Shown here one piece after another: positions 1 through 10,947 of a DNA stretch of 64,000 nucleotides; within the stretch, counting starts at the first letter, position 1; each line of letters starts with the position of its first letter. Both the position numbers and the translations under genes were made by a program. Under the pieces are notes generated by a model. The model searched no databases. It saw nothing but the letters and a program-made list of their open reading frames with translations, and was not told the origin of the DNA. This stretch comes from Cunninghamia lanceolata. Its lineage: Eukaryota; Streptophyta; Pinopsida; Cupressales; Cupressaceae. The stretch lies in NCBI GenBank assembly GCA_027924645.1, contig BSBN01001752.1:11798001-11862000 (forward strand), read 5' to 3'.

Positions 1-197
1 ACTGGACCTAAATCATGACAATTGTCCTAACAAACTATCTAAAAATAGCAAAGCATGGTCAGCATGACCTTATCATGGTCAGCATGACCTTATTACATGC
101 ATTGGTCTTATCAGACCTTCTTAGAAACATTAACAAGACTCAAACTAACTTACTGCCTCATGGAGGCCAGCTGTCAGGTAGGTGCTCCTGCACCACC
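1..197. other. Unassigned sequence at left edge
   Basis: This stretch has no counterpart in the 3' regions of copies B and E, which become alignable to A only from about 198. It may be a family-specific insertion in the A 3' region, or foreign sequence joined by a rearrangement. It contains a perfect 20-bp tandem duplication (54-93). No coding potential is convincing. Confidence 0.5.
54..93. repeat. Perfect 2 x 20-bp tandem duplication
   Basis: The unit CATGGTCAGCATGACCTTAT occurs at 54-73 and again at 74-93 without mismatch. It is a local duplication inside the unassigned left-edge sequence. Confidence 0.9.
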
Positions 198-385
198 TTT
201 GATCATCAACACCTTGTTTTTCACATGTCTTCTCTTCCCCTTTGACATCAATGGCAAAGGGCTCATACTTGCAATTCCAACACTATAGAATCATACCTTC
301 TACTCCCCCTAAGTAGCAGTTCCCATCAATTTGGATCACAAGATATGACTGTGATATCCATCAGACTGATGCACCTCAGTGCATC
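198..385 (-). other. Copia A 3' untranslated region
   Basis: Aligns with the region between pol and the 3' LTR in B (17982-18306) and E (33359-33680). It retains two purine-rich modules on the minus strand, one degenerate near 234-244 and one near 301-311. The PPT that should abut the 3' LTR is not in the window. Confidence 0.7.
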
Positions 386-3300
386 TTAGTTCATCACCGG
401 AGGGGCAATAACCCCTAAATTCTCCCTGAGATACTCAAAAGAGTCCTTAGGTAGAGGTTTAGTAAAGATATATGCAATCTAATCGTTGGAGGGCACAAAC
501 TCCAGTCTGACTTTATTCTTGTTCACTTGCTCTCTCAAAAAGTGAAACTTGATAGATATATGCTTAGTTTTAGAATGCAGCACCAGATTCTTAGATATAT
601 TTATAGCACTTGAATTATCACAGAAGATTGTGATAGGCTCCTCATACTCTACTTTAATATCTCTTAGCATTTGCTTCATCCATAAAACTTGAGTGCAAAG
701 ACCTACTACTGCAATGTATTCTGCTTCAGTTGTAGATAGGGATATTGCCTCTTATTTCGTGCTTAGCCAAGAAACTAATCTCTTTCCCAAAAAGAATGCT
801 CCACCACTGGTACTCTTCCGGTCATCCACATCTCCTGCCCAATCTGCATCTGTATATGCATGAAGAGAGAAATCATGATCTCTAGGATACCACAAACCAT
901 ACTCAACTCTTCCTTTTAGATACCTAAAAATCCTTTTGATTGCCATGACATGAGATTCTCTGGGATCAACTTGGAATCTCGCAACAACACCAACAACTTG
1001 CATTATATCTGGTCTAGTTTGAGTGAGATACAACAATCCTCCAATCATTGATCTATACTTTGTTTGGTATGCCTTAGGAGAGTCATCATCTTTGCTCAAC
1101 TTACATCCAGTTGCCATGGGAGTATTCATTGGTTTTGAATCTTCCATTCCAAATTTCCTCAACAATTCTTTCACATATTTGGTCTGAGAAATAAAGATTC
1201 CTTTCTTTGTTTGAGTAATTTGCAAACCCAAGAAGAAATTCATTTCACCAAGCATTGACATCTCAAACTCACTTTTCATTTTATTTGCAAAAGTTTTACA
1301 CATACTGTGTCTTCCTCCAAAGATGATATCATCAACAAATACTTCAACAATCAAGATGTTTTCATGATCAATTTTGAAATATAAGTTACTGTCAGTAGTA
1401 CATTTGTTGAAACCAATCTTCAAATGATGTTTGTCCAATCTTTCATACCAGGCTCTTGGGGCTTGCTTTAGTCCATACAGTGCCTTCTTCAACTTGCAAA
1501 CCATATCACCATGCTCAGATAATTGAAGTCCATCCAGTTGTTCAATGTACACTTCTTCTTCTAAGTCACCATTCAAGAAAGTAGACTTGACATCCATCTG
1601 ATACACCTTGAAATCCTTGAAGGTAGCAAATGCAAGAAATAATCTGACTGCTTCAATTCTTGCCACTGGAGCAAAAGTTTCTTCAAAATCAATTCCTTCT
1701 ATTTGAGAGTAGCCCTTGCTGACCAATCTGGCCTTATTTTTTATTACTTCACCAACTTTATTCAGTTTGTTCCAGAAGACCCATTTGGTTCTAATCACAT
1801 TCTTGTTTCTAGGTCTGGGAACAAGATCCCAAGTGTGATTTTTCTCAATTTGCATCAGCTCTTCCTCCATTTCTTTGGTCTAGTTTTCATCATTACAAGC
1901 TTCATTTGTTGTCTTAGGTTTAATCTTTGAAATCAGACAATATTCATCTGAATTTTGAGCAATTTTCCTTCTAGTTTGCACACCTTTGCTTTTGTCACCT
2001 ATGATCTAATCTTCAAAGTGGTTCAATCTTACATACCTTGGAACTTTAGGAGTTTCTTGCACTTCTGCTTCTTGATCAGGCTCATTCAGACCTATCTCTT
2101 CTTCTTGGTTTACTGGATCAGTTTGAATCTGACTTTCAGAGGAGGATTGAACTCCTTGAACCAGAACACCATTCTGATCATCTTCATCATATTCATAAAA
2201 CCTTGAGGGTTTCTCTATTCCCTCATCAACCTTCACATTTGTACTTTCTGTCATCTTTCTTAGTCTCTTGTTATAACACCGGTATGTTTTGCTTTGAGTA
2301 GAGTAACAGAAGAATATTCCTTCATCACTTCTAGCATCAAACTTGCCTAGACCTTCATCTCTTTTGATGTAACATTTGCTACCAAAGACTCTAAAATATC
2401 TTACAGAAGGAGTAATGCCAAACCAGAGTTCATAAGGGGTCTTACTAGTATTGCTTCTGATTTGAACTTGATTGAGAGTATAGACTACAGTGCTGACAAC
2501 TTCTCTTCAATAGATCTGAGGAACATTTGCTTCCATCATCATGGTCCTAGATGCTTCCTGGATGGTCCGGTTCTTTCTCTCCACTACTCCATTCTGTTGT
2601 GGAGTCCTAGGAGCAAACAACTATCTCCTAATTCCATGTTTCTCACAGAACTCTATGAACTCACCGGATGTGAATTCTCCACCTCTATCAGACCTTAGAC
2701 ATTTCAACTTTAATCCTATTTCATTCTCTACCATAGCCTTAAATATTTTGAATTTCACAAGAGCTTCTGATTTCTCCTTTAGAAAGGTTACCCACATCAT
2801 TCGGGAATAGTCATCAATTAGCAGCATGAAGTATCTATCACCTTGAATACTCCTGGTTCTTGCCGGACCACAAAGATCAGTGTGAACTAAGTCCAATAAT
2901 CTGGTAGAAGACAGTTCCTTGCTTTTGAATGTGACTCTGCTCAGCTTACCCAACTGACATTCCTTGCACAAGTTGTTGGTAGGTTTCACCAATTTTGGAA
3001 GATCTCTTACAGCCTGAGTATTGCTTATCTTGATGATATTATCAAAATTCACATGACACATCCTTCTATGCCATAACCAACTCTGATCAACTTGAACAAA
3101 TAAGCATCTTTTACCAGTACCAACCAAATGGAAGATATTACCTTTAGTTTGAGTACCGGATGCAATCTCTGTTCCAGAACTTTCAAAGATTTTGCATTTT
3201 CCATCCTTGAATCAGAGATCATAGCCTTTGTCCACCAACTGTCCAACACTAAGAAGATTGTGCTTCAAACCTTCAACATATAGTACATTACCAATTTTGT

Positions 3301-4546
3301 TTCTTCCATCAAAAGAAATAGTTCCTCTTCCTCTGATTCTACTAGCAGAATTGTCACCAAACTTTACCACTCCTCCTTCATACCTTTCCAAATCTACAAA
3401 CTTATTTTTGTCACCTGTCATATGGTGGGAGAATCCACTGTCAATGACCCAATCATCCTTCTCTTCAATTTGGGCAGCCAGAGCTCTTTCCACAGTCTTA
3501 AGATTGACAGATACAAAGGACATTGGATCTTCTTCCTTGATGGTAGTGAACACCCATTCATTTGCGGATTTGTTTCCTATCTCTGATTCATCATCTGTTA
3601 CTCCTTCATTGTCATCATCTTCATGTACATAGTAACAGTTCTTTTGGAACCTTGGCCTTTTAGGATTTTGCCTTGAAAATCTTTCCAGACACCTTGAGGC
3701 AAAATGACCAATTGTATTGCAGTTAAAACACTTAAAAGGTAATTTTCCTTCATACTTACCGGATCCTCTTAGCAGCCTCTTTGCAATAAGGGCTTCAAGT
3801 TGAGTAGTTTCTACTTCTTCTTCTTCCAGATCTTTTCTTGCTTTTTCATACCATGACAATTTCCTTGAAGAATTTTCTCCCAGATCAAACCTTTGTTTAG
3901 CTTTAACAGAAGCACTAACTTTGAATGTTGATTCAGTCTTGAGGGGGTCGTCTCCAAACTCTGTCATTTCAAATGCAGCCAATTTCCCAGCCAATTGATC
4001 TCTTGTGACAGTTGTATGGGCTCTCAATTCTTCAATGGTAGCAACCTTGATTTTGTAAGAAGCAGGAAGGGATCTGAGAATTTTACCAACAATCTCATTT
4101 TCATCCAAGTCTCCACCAACATTTCTAATTCCACAAACCAGCTCAATCACTCTTGGCATAAAAGTGGTAATATTTTCATCATCTCTCATCTTCAATTTTT
4201 TAAATTTCCCTTTTAGACTCTGTAACCTTGCACATTTAACATACTGGTCTCCTTCATGCAAAAGTTCCAGTTTATTCCAAATCTCAAAGGTAGTTGGTAG
4301 GTCAATAACATTTGAGAGATCTGAGTCAGATAATGCACTTAGAAGAGCCTCTTTGGTCCGCAGATTATTTTCAGCATCTGTGATTTCATTTAGGGTTGTC
4401 AGACCACACTGTGGAGATACATATGGTTTTGTAACCATGGACCAGTATGCCATTCCCATATACTGTAAGTGACATTTCATGTGACCTTTCCAAAGAGAAA
4501 AGTTGGTTCCATCAAACTTTAGACTATCCTTCTTGTAAGACGATAT
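386..4546 (-). pseudogene. Copia A gag-pol polyprotein, five in-frame stops
   Basis: A single frame runs 1,387 codons to a TAA at 386-388. In order it shows Gag with a CCHC knuckle (CFNCNTIGHFASRC, about residues 275-288), protease (DSGFSHHMTG, the family C after DSG being F), integrase (HRRMCHVNFD region, HTDLCGPA, SDRGGEF), reverse transcriptase ([19 protein letters not shown]) and RNase H (YTDADWAGD). It would encode all enzymes for copia replication in cytoplasmic particles. Stops are TGA at 3212, TAG at 2621, 2006 and 479, and TAA at 752; each is one C-to-T step from the Arg or Gln codon kept in B or E. The family start ATG has become ATA at 4544-4546. B and E share the same domain order. 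Confidence 0.93.
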
Positions 4547-4589
4547 CCTGGGTCTCCTCAAGTGGTTAAGCTCCTTTTAGAGGAACTTA

Positions 4590-4601
4590 GCTCTGATACC
4601 A
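4590..4601 (-). promoter_or_regulatory. Primer-binding site of copia A
   Basis: The minus strand reads TGGTATCAGAGC, the usual plant copia match to the 3' end of initiator methionine tRNA, two bases inside the 5' LTR. The same 12 bases occur at the equivalent position in B and E. Confidence 0.93.
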
Positions 4602-4603
4602 AT

Positions 4604-5833
4604 TGTTAGACTTAGGGCACACAACTGAGAGGTGGAGTGAATCAGTTGTGCAATACTTTCTCCTATTTACACACTTAAATCTTCTTGGTGATTAGCAGTA
4701 TATTAAACATGAAACATAATGCATTCAAATCAAAAGCAGAAACTCATCAACACATAAGACACCAAGATTTTGACGTGGAAAACCCGGTTAAGGGAAAAAC
4801 CACAGGGTGATTAACCCAAGAAGATATTCTCTGTTAGAAGAATAGAAAGAACAAATGGCACATGCCAATTAGGGCTCACTGCCCAAGCACACTGCTCACA
4901 AGAGGCTCACTGCCTACAAGAGACACACTGTCTACAAAGAAATAAGTATCACCTTCATGAACTGGAGAATAGCATCTTCACAATGCTTGAATCAGTTCCA
5001 TTTAAGCCCAATACTTCTGCTCTGCCTTCCGCACTTCTCCTCGCTACCACACACTCATCACTACAAGACCCACTATGGAATGACTTCACAATCCCTTCTT
5101 TATACAAGGCATCGCCTTAGGAACAATCATCTAAGTCGGCAAACACTTACAAGAACGTCCATAAGACGTGTAATAGATCCGGTCGGCCAGTCTCAGGAAG
5201 AACACCATCATCCGGTGGTTATTCTTCAAATGCAAACTCTAACTTCAATGCGGACCACAATCATGAACTAGAAATGATCCAAGGATCACTGCAACCTTTC
5301 CTGAATCACCAAGAACATCCACACTACACTTGCTTGCTGGAGTTCTTCTCTCATTCATCCAGAACTTCAAGAACATAGTCTGTCATCACTGTCACAAAGG
5401 AATAGGTGCTTCTAGACCTTCAAACCATGAACCAATCAAGTAGACATTTCACATGGACATCGTCAACACTCCCTCCAATCTACAGAATGGGATAATGCAT
5501 TTCTAGATCTCACCGGACCTATCTGTGTCACTCTGTCACTTCTAAACCCCTGTCGGAACCGGTTCTACTTGAGCGGCCATAACTTCTTTAGATCTTCATG
5601 CGGACCTCTGAAATCTCTACTGGTCCACCTTAAGACATATATCTACAAACCCTTTAATCCGCATCCTCTGATCTTCAACCTATCTTGGACTTTTACCTTA
5701 CTGTCATCACTGTTCTTGATTGAGACTAATTTTCTCAATATCCTCAGCTCACAGCTCATCCAGTCCTTATCATTAGTGCAACAGGAGTATGTTGACATCA
5801 ATGACAACACCAGTTAGACCCATACTTGCAACA
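4604..5833 (-). repeat. 5' LTR of copia A (1,230 bp)
   Basis: Plus-strand ends are TGTTAGAC and TTGCAACA. On the minus strand, U3 runs from 5833, the TATA box is at 5094-5104, the R/U5 block is near 4770-4830 and U5 ends at 4604. A short repeat array with the core CACTGC/CACTGT lies at about 4873-4938. A hairpin with a C-rich loop (minus strand) lies at about 4617-4655, next to the primer-binding site. Confidence 0.92.
5094..5104 (-). promoter_or_regulatory. TATA box of copia A 5' LTR
   Basis: The minus strand reads TATAAAGAAGG, aligned with TATAAATAAGG in B and E. Its position about two fifths of the way into the LTR fits transcription of the minus-strand element. Confidence 0.7.
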
Positions 5834-8737
5834 TATTTCTACAAGATAAGTGTTTTCTTTAGCTTTGCCCTTCTCCTTGTATCCTAGGCCCTTTGTATTT
5901 CTAGTCGATGACTATGAGGAAGGTTGAATGGGTTCTATGATTCCTTCTTTTCTTAGGCCGATAGGGCCTTGTCCTTCGTAACTCATTCTATGTAGGATAG
6001 CTTCTCCTCACCCATAGAGTTCTGTTGGGAGCCTAGGTGGTTCTTGTTTTATGTTTTCTTCTTCTTCAGTATAAAGCCATTGTAGGACATCTCTTTCCTC
6101 TGTCTCATCAGATAAGGTCCCCCATTTTACAAAGGGAGCTATGGGAGCTATAGGAGGGGCAGATGGCTTTGGAAAATGCTTGGGTCGACCAAAGGATCTA
6201 GGAGATAAAGGCATCTTGGCTAGGTTGAGGCTGTGCTCTATGGAGTATTCACCAACTTCGGTTTCTTTGATGGTGATTTTTTGCTCTTTAGGCTTTGACG
6301 AGGAAGCTTCAGAGGTATGATCATGCTGTGGGGTAGGGGATGTAGATGCTCTATTGTTTAGTATGATGCTATCAGGTTTTGCAAGGACAAAGTTGCAATG
6401 CTGTAAGGGATCAGGGTCTCCTTGGATGGTGACTTGCTTGCCATCATGCGGGAATTTTATGCATTGGTGATAAGTAGAGGGAACAACTTTCATGGCATGA
6501 ATCCATGGTCTCCCTAGCAAAATATTATAGGTGAGCTCCATATCTAGGACTTGGCACACAACATCTTTTATGATTGGTCCTACTTGTATGGGCAACACCA
6601 TTGTTCCTTTTGTAGTTCTCTCCTCTTCATCATAGGCTTTGATAGTAATCTTCTTCCTTGCATCGACGGCATTTTTAGAGAACCCCAATGTAAGGACTAG
6701 CTTTAACATGCAAATATTTAAACCAGCTCCCCCATCAATGAGAATCCTCTTGATGCGGTGCTTGTGGATGAAGGCGACAATATGTAGAGGGGTGTTATGA
6801 GGTTGAGACATTGAGAGGTCATCTTGCTCGGTAAATGATATGGTACTTGAGGAGGTTAGATTACCTACCATGGCCTAAAACTTCTCTTGGGCCAAGTTAG
6901 TGGGGACAGTGGTTTCCACTAAGGCTTTATTGAGAATCTCCTTATGAGAAGGAGATAGACGCAACAACTCCAAGATAGAAATGTGGGCCGGAGTCTTCTG
7001 TAGTTGGTCTATGACATTATACTGACGGAAGTTGGACTGAGAAGGTGATGACCTTGGAGGGATGGTATTCAAGGTGACTTTACCACTGCGGGTAATGATA
7101 CTACAACAAGTTTTGTTAAGTTTTGATTGTTGATTGGGCGTGACCACATTGATTTGTGGGACATGCTCGGATAGGCAATTGATGGTGTAGTCGAATGGCA
7201 CACTTGCATAGTTGGCATTACTATTTCCACTATTCTGATTTGGCCTATTGCGATTGTTGTTGTTACCATTGTTGTTATTGCCATGGTTGTTATTGTTGTT
7301 GTACAACCTGTCATGATTGAGAAGTGGATCCCTGTAAGCCACATGTGTCTCATTGGAGGTATGTTGTTGGGTTCCTCCTTGATTTTGATCAAGCACATAT
7401 TGGATAACATGTTTGAAATGGATGCAATTGTTGGTTGTATGTCCCCTTCCTCTATGATATTCACAATAGTCAGTGTCTTTCCAATAGGGAGGTTTGACTA
7501 TAGGTTCATAATCACTTGTTGGCAGTAGAGAGATTTATTTGTTAGCCAATAACTTCCGTAATGCGGATTCTTGGGACTCACCTAGCGGTGTGAACTTTCT
7601 TCTTGGATTGGCACTGAACCACGGTCTTGGCTCCTAAGAGAACATTTTGTTGGGTGTTACATTGTTTTCTTCTCCTTTGAGAGTGAGTATGGGTTGTTGC
7701 TTGGGAGCCGCCACCTTGGCGTCAACCACTCCATCATTGACAACATTCTTATTCTTGGTCCAAAACTTTGATTTATCAGTCGTGTAGTTGGAGGTAGGTG
7801 TGTCCTTGTATAACTTGATTTGCCCCTTGACGATCATAGCTATTTGTATTTGATAGCCAAGATCGGTGTTGAGGTTATGGACAAACATCTCCATTAGTTG
7901 CTTCTCAGGTACATCATATGAGCATTTGCTTGCTAGTTGTCTCCATCTTTGTAGGAAGGTGGCAAATGATTCACCACTCTTTTGCTTGGTGTTGCATAGG
8001 TCAAGCATAGAGACTTCATGTTCAATATTGTAAGAGAAGTGCGTGTTAAATTTGTGGACTAGCTCATCAAAAGTTTTGATGCCCGGTGGAAGCCATGAGA
8101 ACCACTCCATAGCTTGAATACCTAGAGATCTAGGGAATAGTCTCATTAAGTAAGTCTCATTGTGAGCTACTTCCAAGCATGCTGCATTGAATTCCCTAAT
8201 GTGATCTCTAGGGTCCCCTTTCCCTTTGTATCTGTCGAATTTAGGAACTTTGAATCAATAGGGAAATGGTGTCATGTTCAAACTTTTATCAAAGGGGTAC
8301 GGTGCAATATCTTCCAAAGAGTAGGTTTTAGTGTTTGTACCTGTTTTGAGATCCGACATTTGTTTCTTTAGACCCTCAAGCTCTTTCCTCATTTCTTCCA
8401 TAGGAGTACTTTGGTCTATGGTTTTCTTTCCTTTATCTTCTGCATTTGGGTCTAGGGTTTTCTTTCCCCTTTCATGATCACCCTCTACATTTTCTAGGAT
8501 TGTGCTTATATCAAAATCTGCAGGGAGTTTAATTCCAAGACTAGCAAGATGATAGAAATACTTATGAGGGTCTGCATGGAGCACTTTCTCTACTAAGCGT
8601 TGGAATTTCTGATCTTGGATGCTTCCTTGATAGTCTTCATTAGAGATCTCCTCATAACTATCATGAGGTGTGAAGATGTGGTTGGATGATCCAGCCATTT
8701 CAAGTTGTTTTTTGTATTGAGATCTAGTAAGAACCAT
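5834..8737 (-). pseudogene. Gypsy L gag-protease-linker
   Basis: One frame from an ATG at 8735-8737, open upstream to 8875, with several stops (for example near 8252, 7634, 6875 and 6008). The retrotransposon gag core spans about 8180-7800 (motifs YLMRLFPRSL and FLQRWRQLASK). A zinc knuckle CEYHRGRGHTTNNC lies near 7470-7430. The protease lies at about 6770-6420 with active-site motif LIDGGAGLNI, the DGG form usual in Tat elements, and the later motif NILLGRPWIHAMK. The linker near 6007-5840 matches the J linker (GLGY motif). Asn-rich and proline-rich stretches separate the domains. Gag would form the particle and the protease would cut the polyprotein. Confidence 0.88.
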
Positions 8738-9196
8738 GCAAGGTGACATGAGATGAGGTGGGATGGGACAAGAGATTTTGGCAAGGTGCCAATGGAGACT
8801 GCTGAGAATAGGATACTTATGACAAGATTTGGAAAAAGGACTTTCTAGATCAATGACTCCAAGCAAGACGGCCAATATAAGACCATAGCCACTAGTAAGG
8901 GTACTCGATACCTATCTTACTATGTAGGGACTAGTCATGCACCAAGACCTACTAGCAAAGTTCTATGACCTACTACGTTTGCTTGAAAAATGATACAAAA
9001 AAGGGGCCTGTGCTGACCTGATATGGGATAGTTTTTGACTTTTGGACTAGAAAGACTTGATAGAAGGTGAATGGGATGACTATAGAAAGAGAGATTTTGA
9101 CGTGAAATGGATAGAAAACTAACTGCAAGGTGGAACCTGATCTCTGAACCTGAAACTAGACTAAAATGGGTACTAAGAACTAGTGAAATTTTCCCT

Positions 9197-9400
9197 TGAA
9201 AACTGTGCAAGTGCTCACTGTCATGTATCCACTGAAACAGATGCGCTGTGAGAATAGATAAATGTGCTGGAAGTCTGGATATATGCGCCACACTGTAAAA
9301 ATGTATATGCGCTAGAATAGTCAATAAAAGCACTGAAAGTCACTACAAATGCACCACAAGTTGGCACAGATGCGCAGAAACAGAGGATAGATGCGTCACT
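9197..9400. repeat. Degenerate array of ~21-bp units, copy 1
   Basis: Roughly nine units with the consensus idea ATATATGCGC followed by AGAAACAGAGG-like sequence, spaced 20-23 bp. Units have diverged by substitutions and small indels. A second array of the same type lies at 10588-10865. Confidence 0.7.
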
Positions 9401-10086
9401 CTGGCTTTTCTCAATATTTTTGCAATTTTTTGATATTTTTTGGTGTTTTTGGTACTTTGGTTGCAAGAATGTTTTTTTGATCTGATTTTCTAAATTTATG
9501 GCAAGAAAACATAGCAAACACAAAAAAAAATTTATGGTTTTTTATTTTTTTGTGATTTTTTTGACTCTTTTTGGACTAAAAGGAAAAACAAGTACAAAAT
9601 CCTAGGCTTCAAATGGATAACAAGGGTTTTATGCCACTAAAACAAAGGTGTTTAATGAAGGCAACTGCTCGAGTGGTTATACATGCGGAAGCACTACTCT
9701 CCGTTATGGAGTCTCCCAACCTACAAGGGTTGCGCCTTGGAGGGTTTTCGGGGAGGTTGGCTGTCAGTATAACACAACTTCACTCATTGTTTGAAGCTTT
9801 CGCTCCAAACACAATTTATTTATAGTGGCTTGGAAGGGCTTGGCATCTAGCCTGTTACCACTTAGGGTCGTTCCTACTTGGATGAATGCTATCCAAGAGC
9901 AAGCCCCTCTAAAGGAAAAACACATGCAAAAATGATATGTCTGGCATTTTGATCACCCAAGATAGGGGAGAGCATAGGCCTGGTATCATTCCCAAAACAT
10001 AGAATACAGTGGTTCTTTCCCCCTAGTTAAAATGAAAAAAACTAGATGAGCTATCTACTTGGGCAAGCATAGAACTTTGAAGTGAT

Positions 10087-10345
10087 TAGCAAGATAGCAA
10101 TGGTCCAATTTTAACCAAGATAGCAATGATGAGTTTAATTTTATCCACGTACAAAGAATTGTTAACTTTGTAATGTTGGTCAATCGAGATAGCAATGATG
10201 AGTTTAATTTTATCCACGATAGCACGAGTTGTTAACTTTGAAGTGATGGTCAATCGAGATAGAAATGGTTCAATTTTTAACCTAGATAGCAATGATGAGT
10301 TTAATTTTATCCCAGATAGCAATAACTTTGGAAAGATAACAATGT
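10087..10345. repeat. Tandem repeat, ~80-90-bp unit, about three copies
   Basis: The phrase GATAGCAATGATGAGTTTAA recurs at about 10121, 10189 and 10285, accompanied by TTGTTAACTTTG and GGTCAATCGAGATAG. Units are imperfect and of variable length. Confidence 0.8.
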
Positions 10346-10587
10346 TGCAATGCAAGATAGCAATGATTCAATTACCACTTTCCTAGTTAAAACTACGTGA
10401 GATTTGCATGAGCATTTGTTTTAGTTTCCCTTTTAGAAATCACAACGTGAGCTAACAAGTGCAACTATATGAATCTAAACCAGTACCTAGCCTGCAAAAC
10501 AGATCAAGAGAGTTCCTGCAAAGACGTCAGCCTTAGCAAAAATCTCCTAGAAAACCCTAAAATCACTGCCTACAACAGAAGCACCGC

Positions 10588-10865
10588 TTCAGAGACTGAA
10601 TGCGCAGAGACAGTCAATAGAAGTGTCGTGATGCATATGCACTGCAATAGAGGATAAAAGCACTGAAATACAGTGTATATGCACTGAATTAGAGGATGTG
10701 CCGCTTCAGATGGTAAAAGCGTCATAACAAAGTGTATATGCACCGCAGAAATGAAAGCATTGTAACAGTTAACAGATGCGCCTAAACAGAGGGTATATGT
10801 GCTTCGGAAATGTATGTGCCATGACAGGTAACTGATGCATGTTAGGAAGTGACAGATGCGATGTT
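10588..10865. repeat. Degenerate array of ~20-bp units, copy 2
   Basis: About thirteen units built on ATATGCRC plus AACAGAGG-like sequence, matching the array at 9197-9400. It sits directly upstream (plus-strand sense) of the primer-binding site of L. Confidence 0.7.
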
Positions 10866-10924
10866 TCCTCCTGTGTACGGCTTCTAAAACACAAAACTTA
10901 GATTTTGTGTTAAATTTGGGGCTA

Positions 10925-10943
10925 GGCCCCATGGTGGGTGCCA
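10925..10943 (-). promoter_or_regulatory. Primer-binding site of gypsy L
   Basis: The minus strand reads TGGCACCCACCATGGGGCC, starting a few bases inside the LTR end. It has the TGG start expected of a tRNA 3' CCA complement; the tRNA is not assigned. Confidence 0.75.
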
Positions 10944-10947
10944 AAAA

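Larger units (their letters stand above)
1..5833 (-). mobile_element. Copia element A, 3' part cut by window edge
   Basis: Minus-strand Ty1/copia retrotransposon. From right to left it has a 5' LTR (4604-5833), a primer-binding site (4590-4601), one gag-pol frame (386-4546) and a 3' untranslated region. The 3' LTR is not in the window. It lies directly against the protease-RT linker of gypsy L, so A is most likely an insertion into L; the right-hand target duplicate would be 5834-5838 (TATTT), but the left copy is out of view. Its sequence is close to E and more distant from B. It carries five in-frame stops but no frameshift over about 1,387 codons, so it is the best preserved reading frame of the three family members. 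Confidence 0.9.
8738..10924 (-). other. Leader region of gypsy L
   Basis: Non-coding stretch between gag and the primer-binding site. It contains two degenerate arrays of about 20-bp units (9197-9400, 10588-10865), an array of about 80-90-bp units (10087-10345), and a T-rich block on the plus strand near 9408-9570 resembling one in the 3' region of J (54240-54380). No conserved ORF is visible. Confidence 0.7.

Noticed and set aside
2621..2623. Programmed readthrough at the shared TAG
   Set aside because: The following TTG is not a recognised readthrough context, and C-to-T decay explains it; kept only as an observation.
3228..3632. Plus-strand ORFs opposite copia gag-pol (here and in B and E)
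   Set aside because: They are shadows of the real minus-strand coding frames; the codon pattern and domain motifs are on the minus strand.
4590..4601. tRNA-Met gene fragment
   Set aside because: Only the 12-bp primer match is present, always at the LTR edge; no cloverleaf can be formed.
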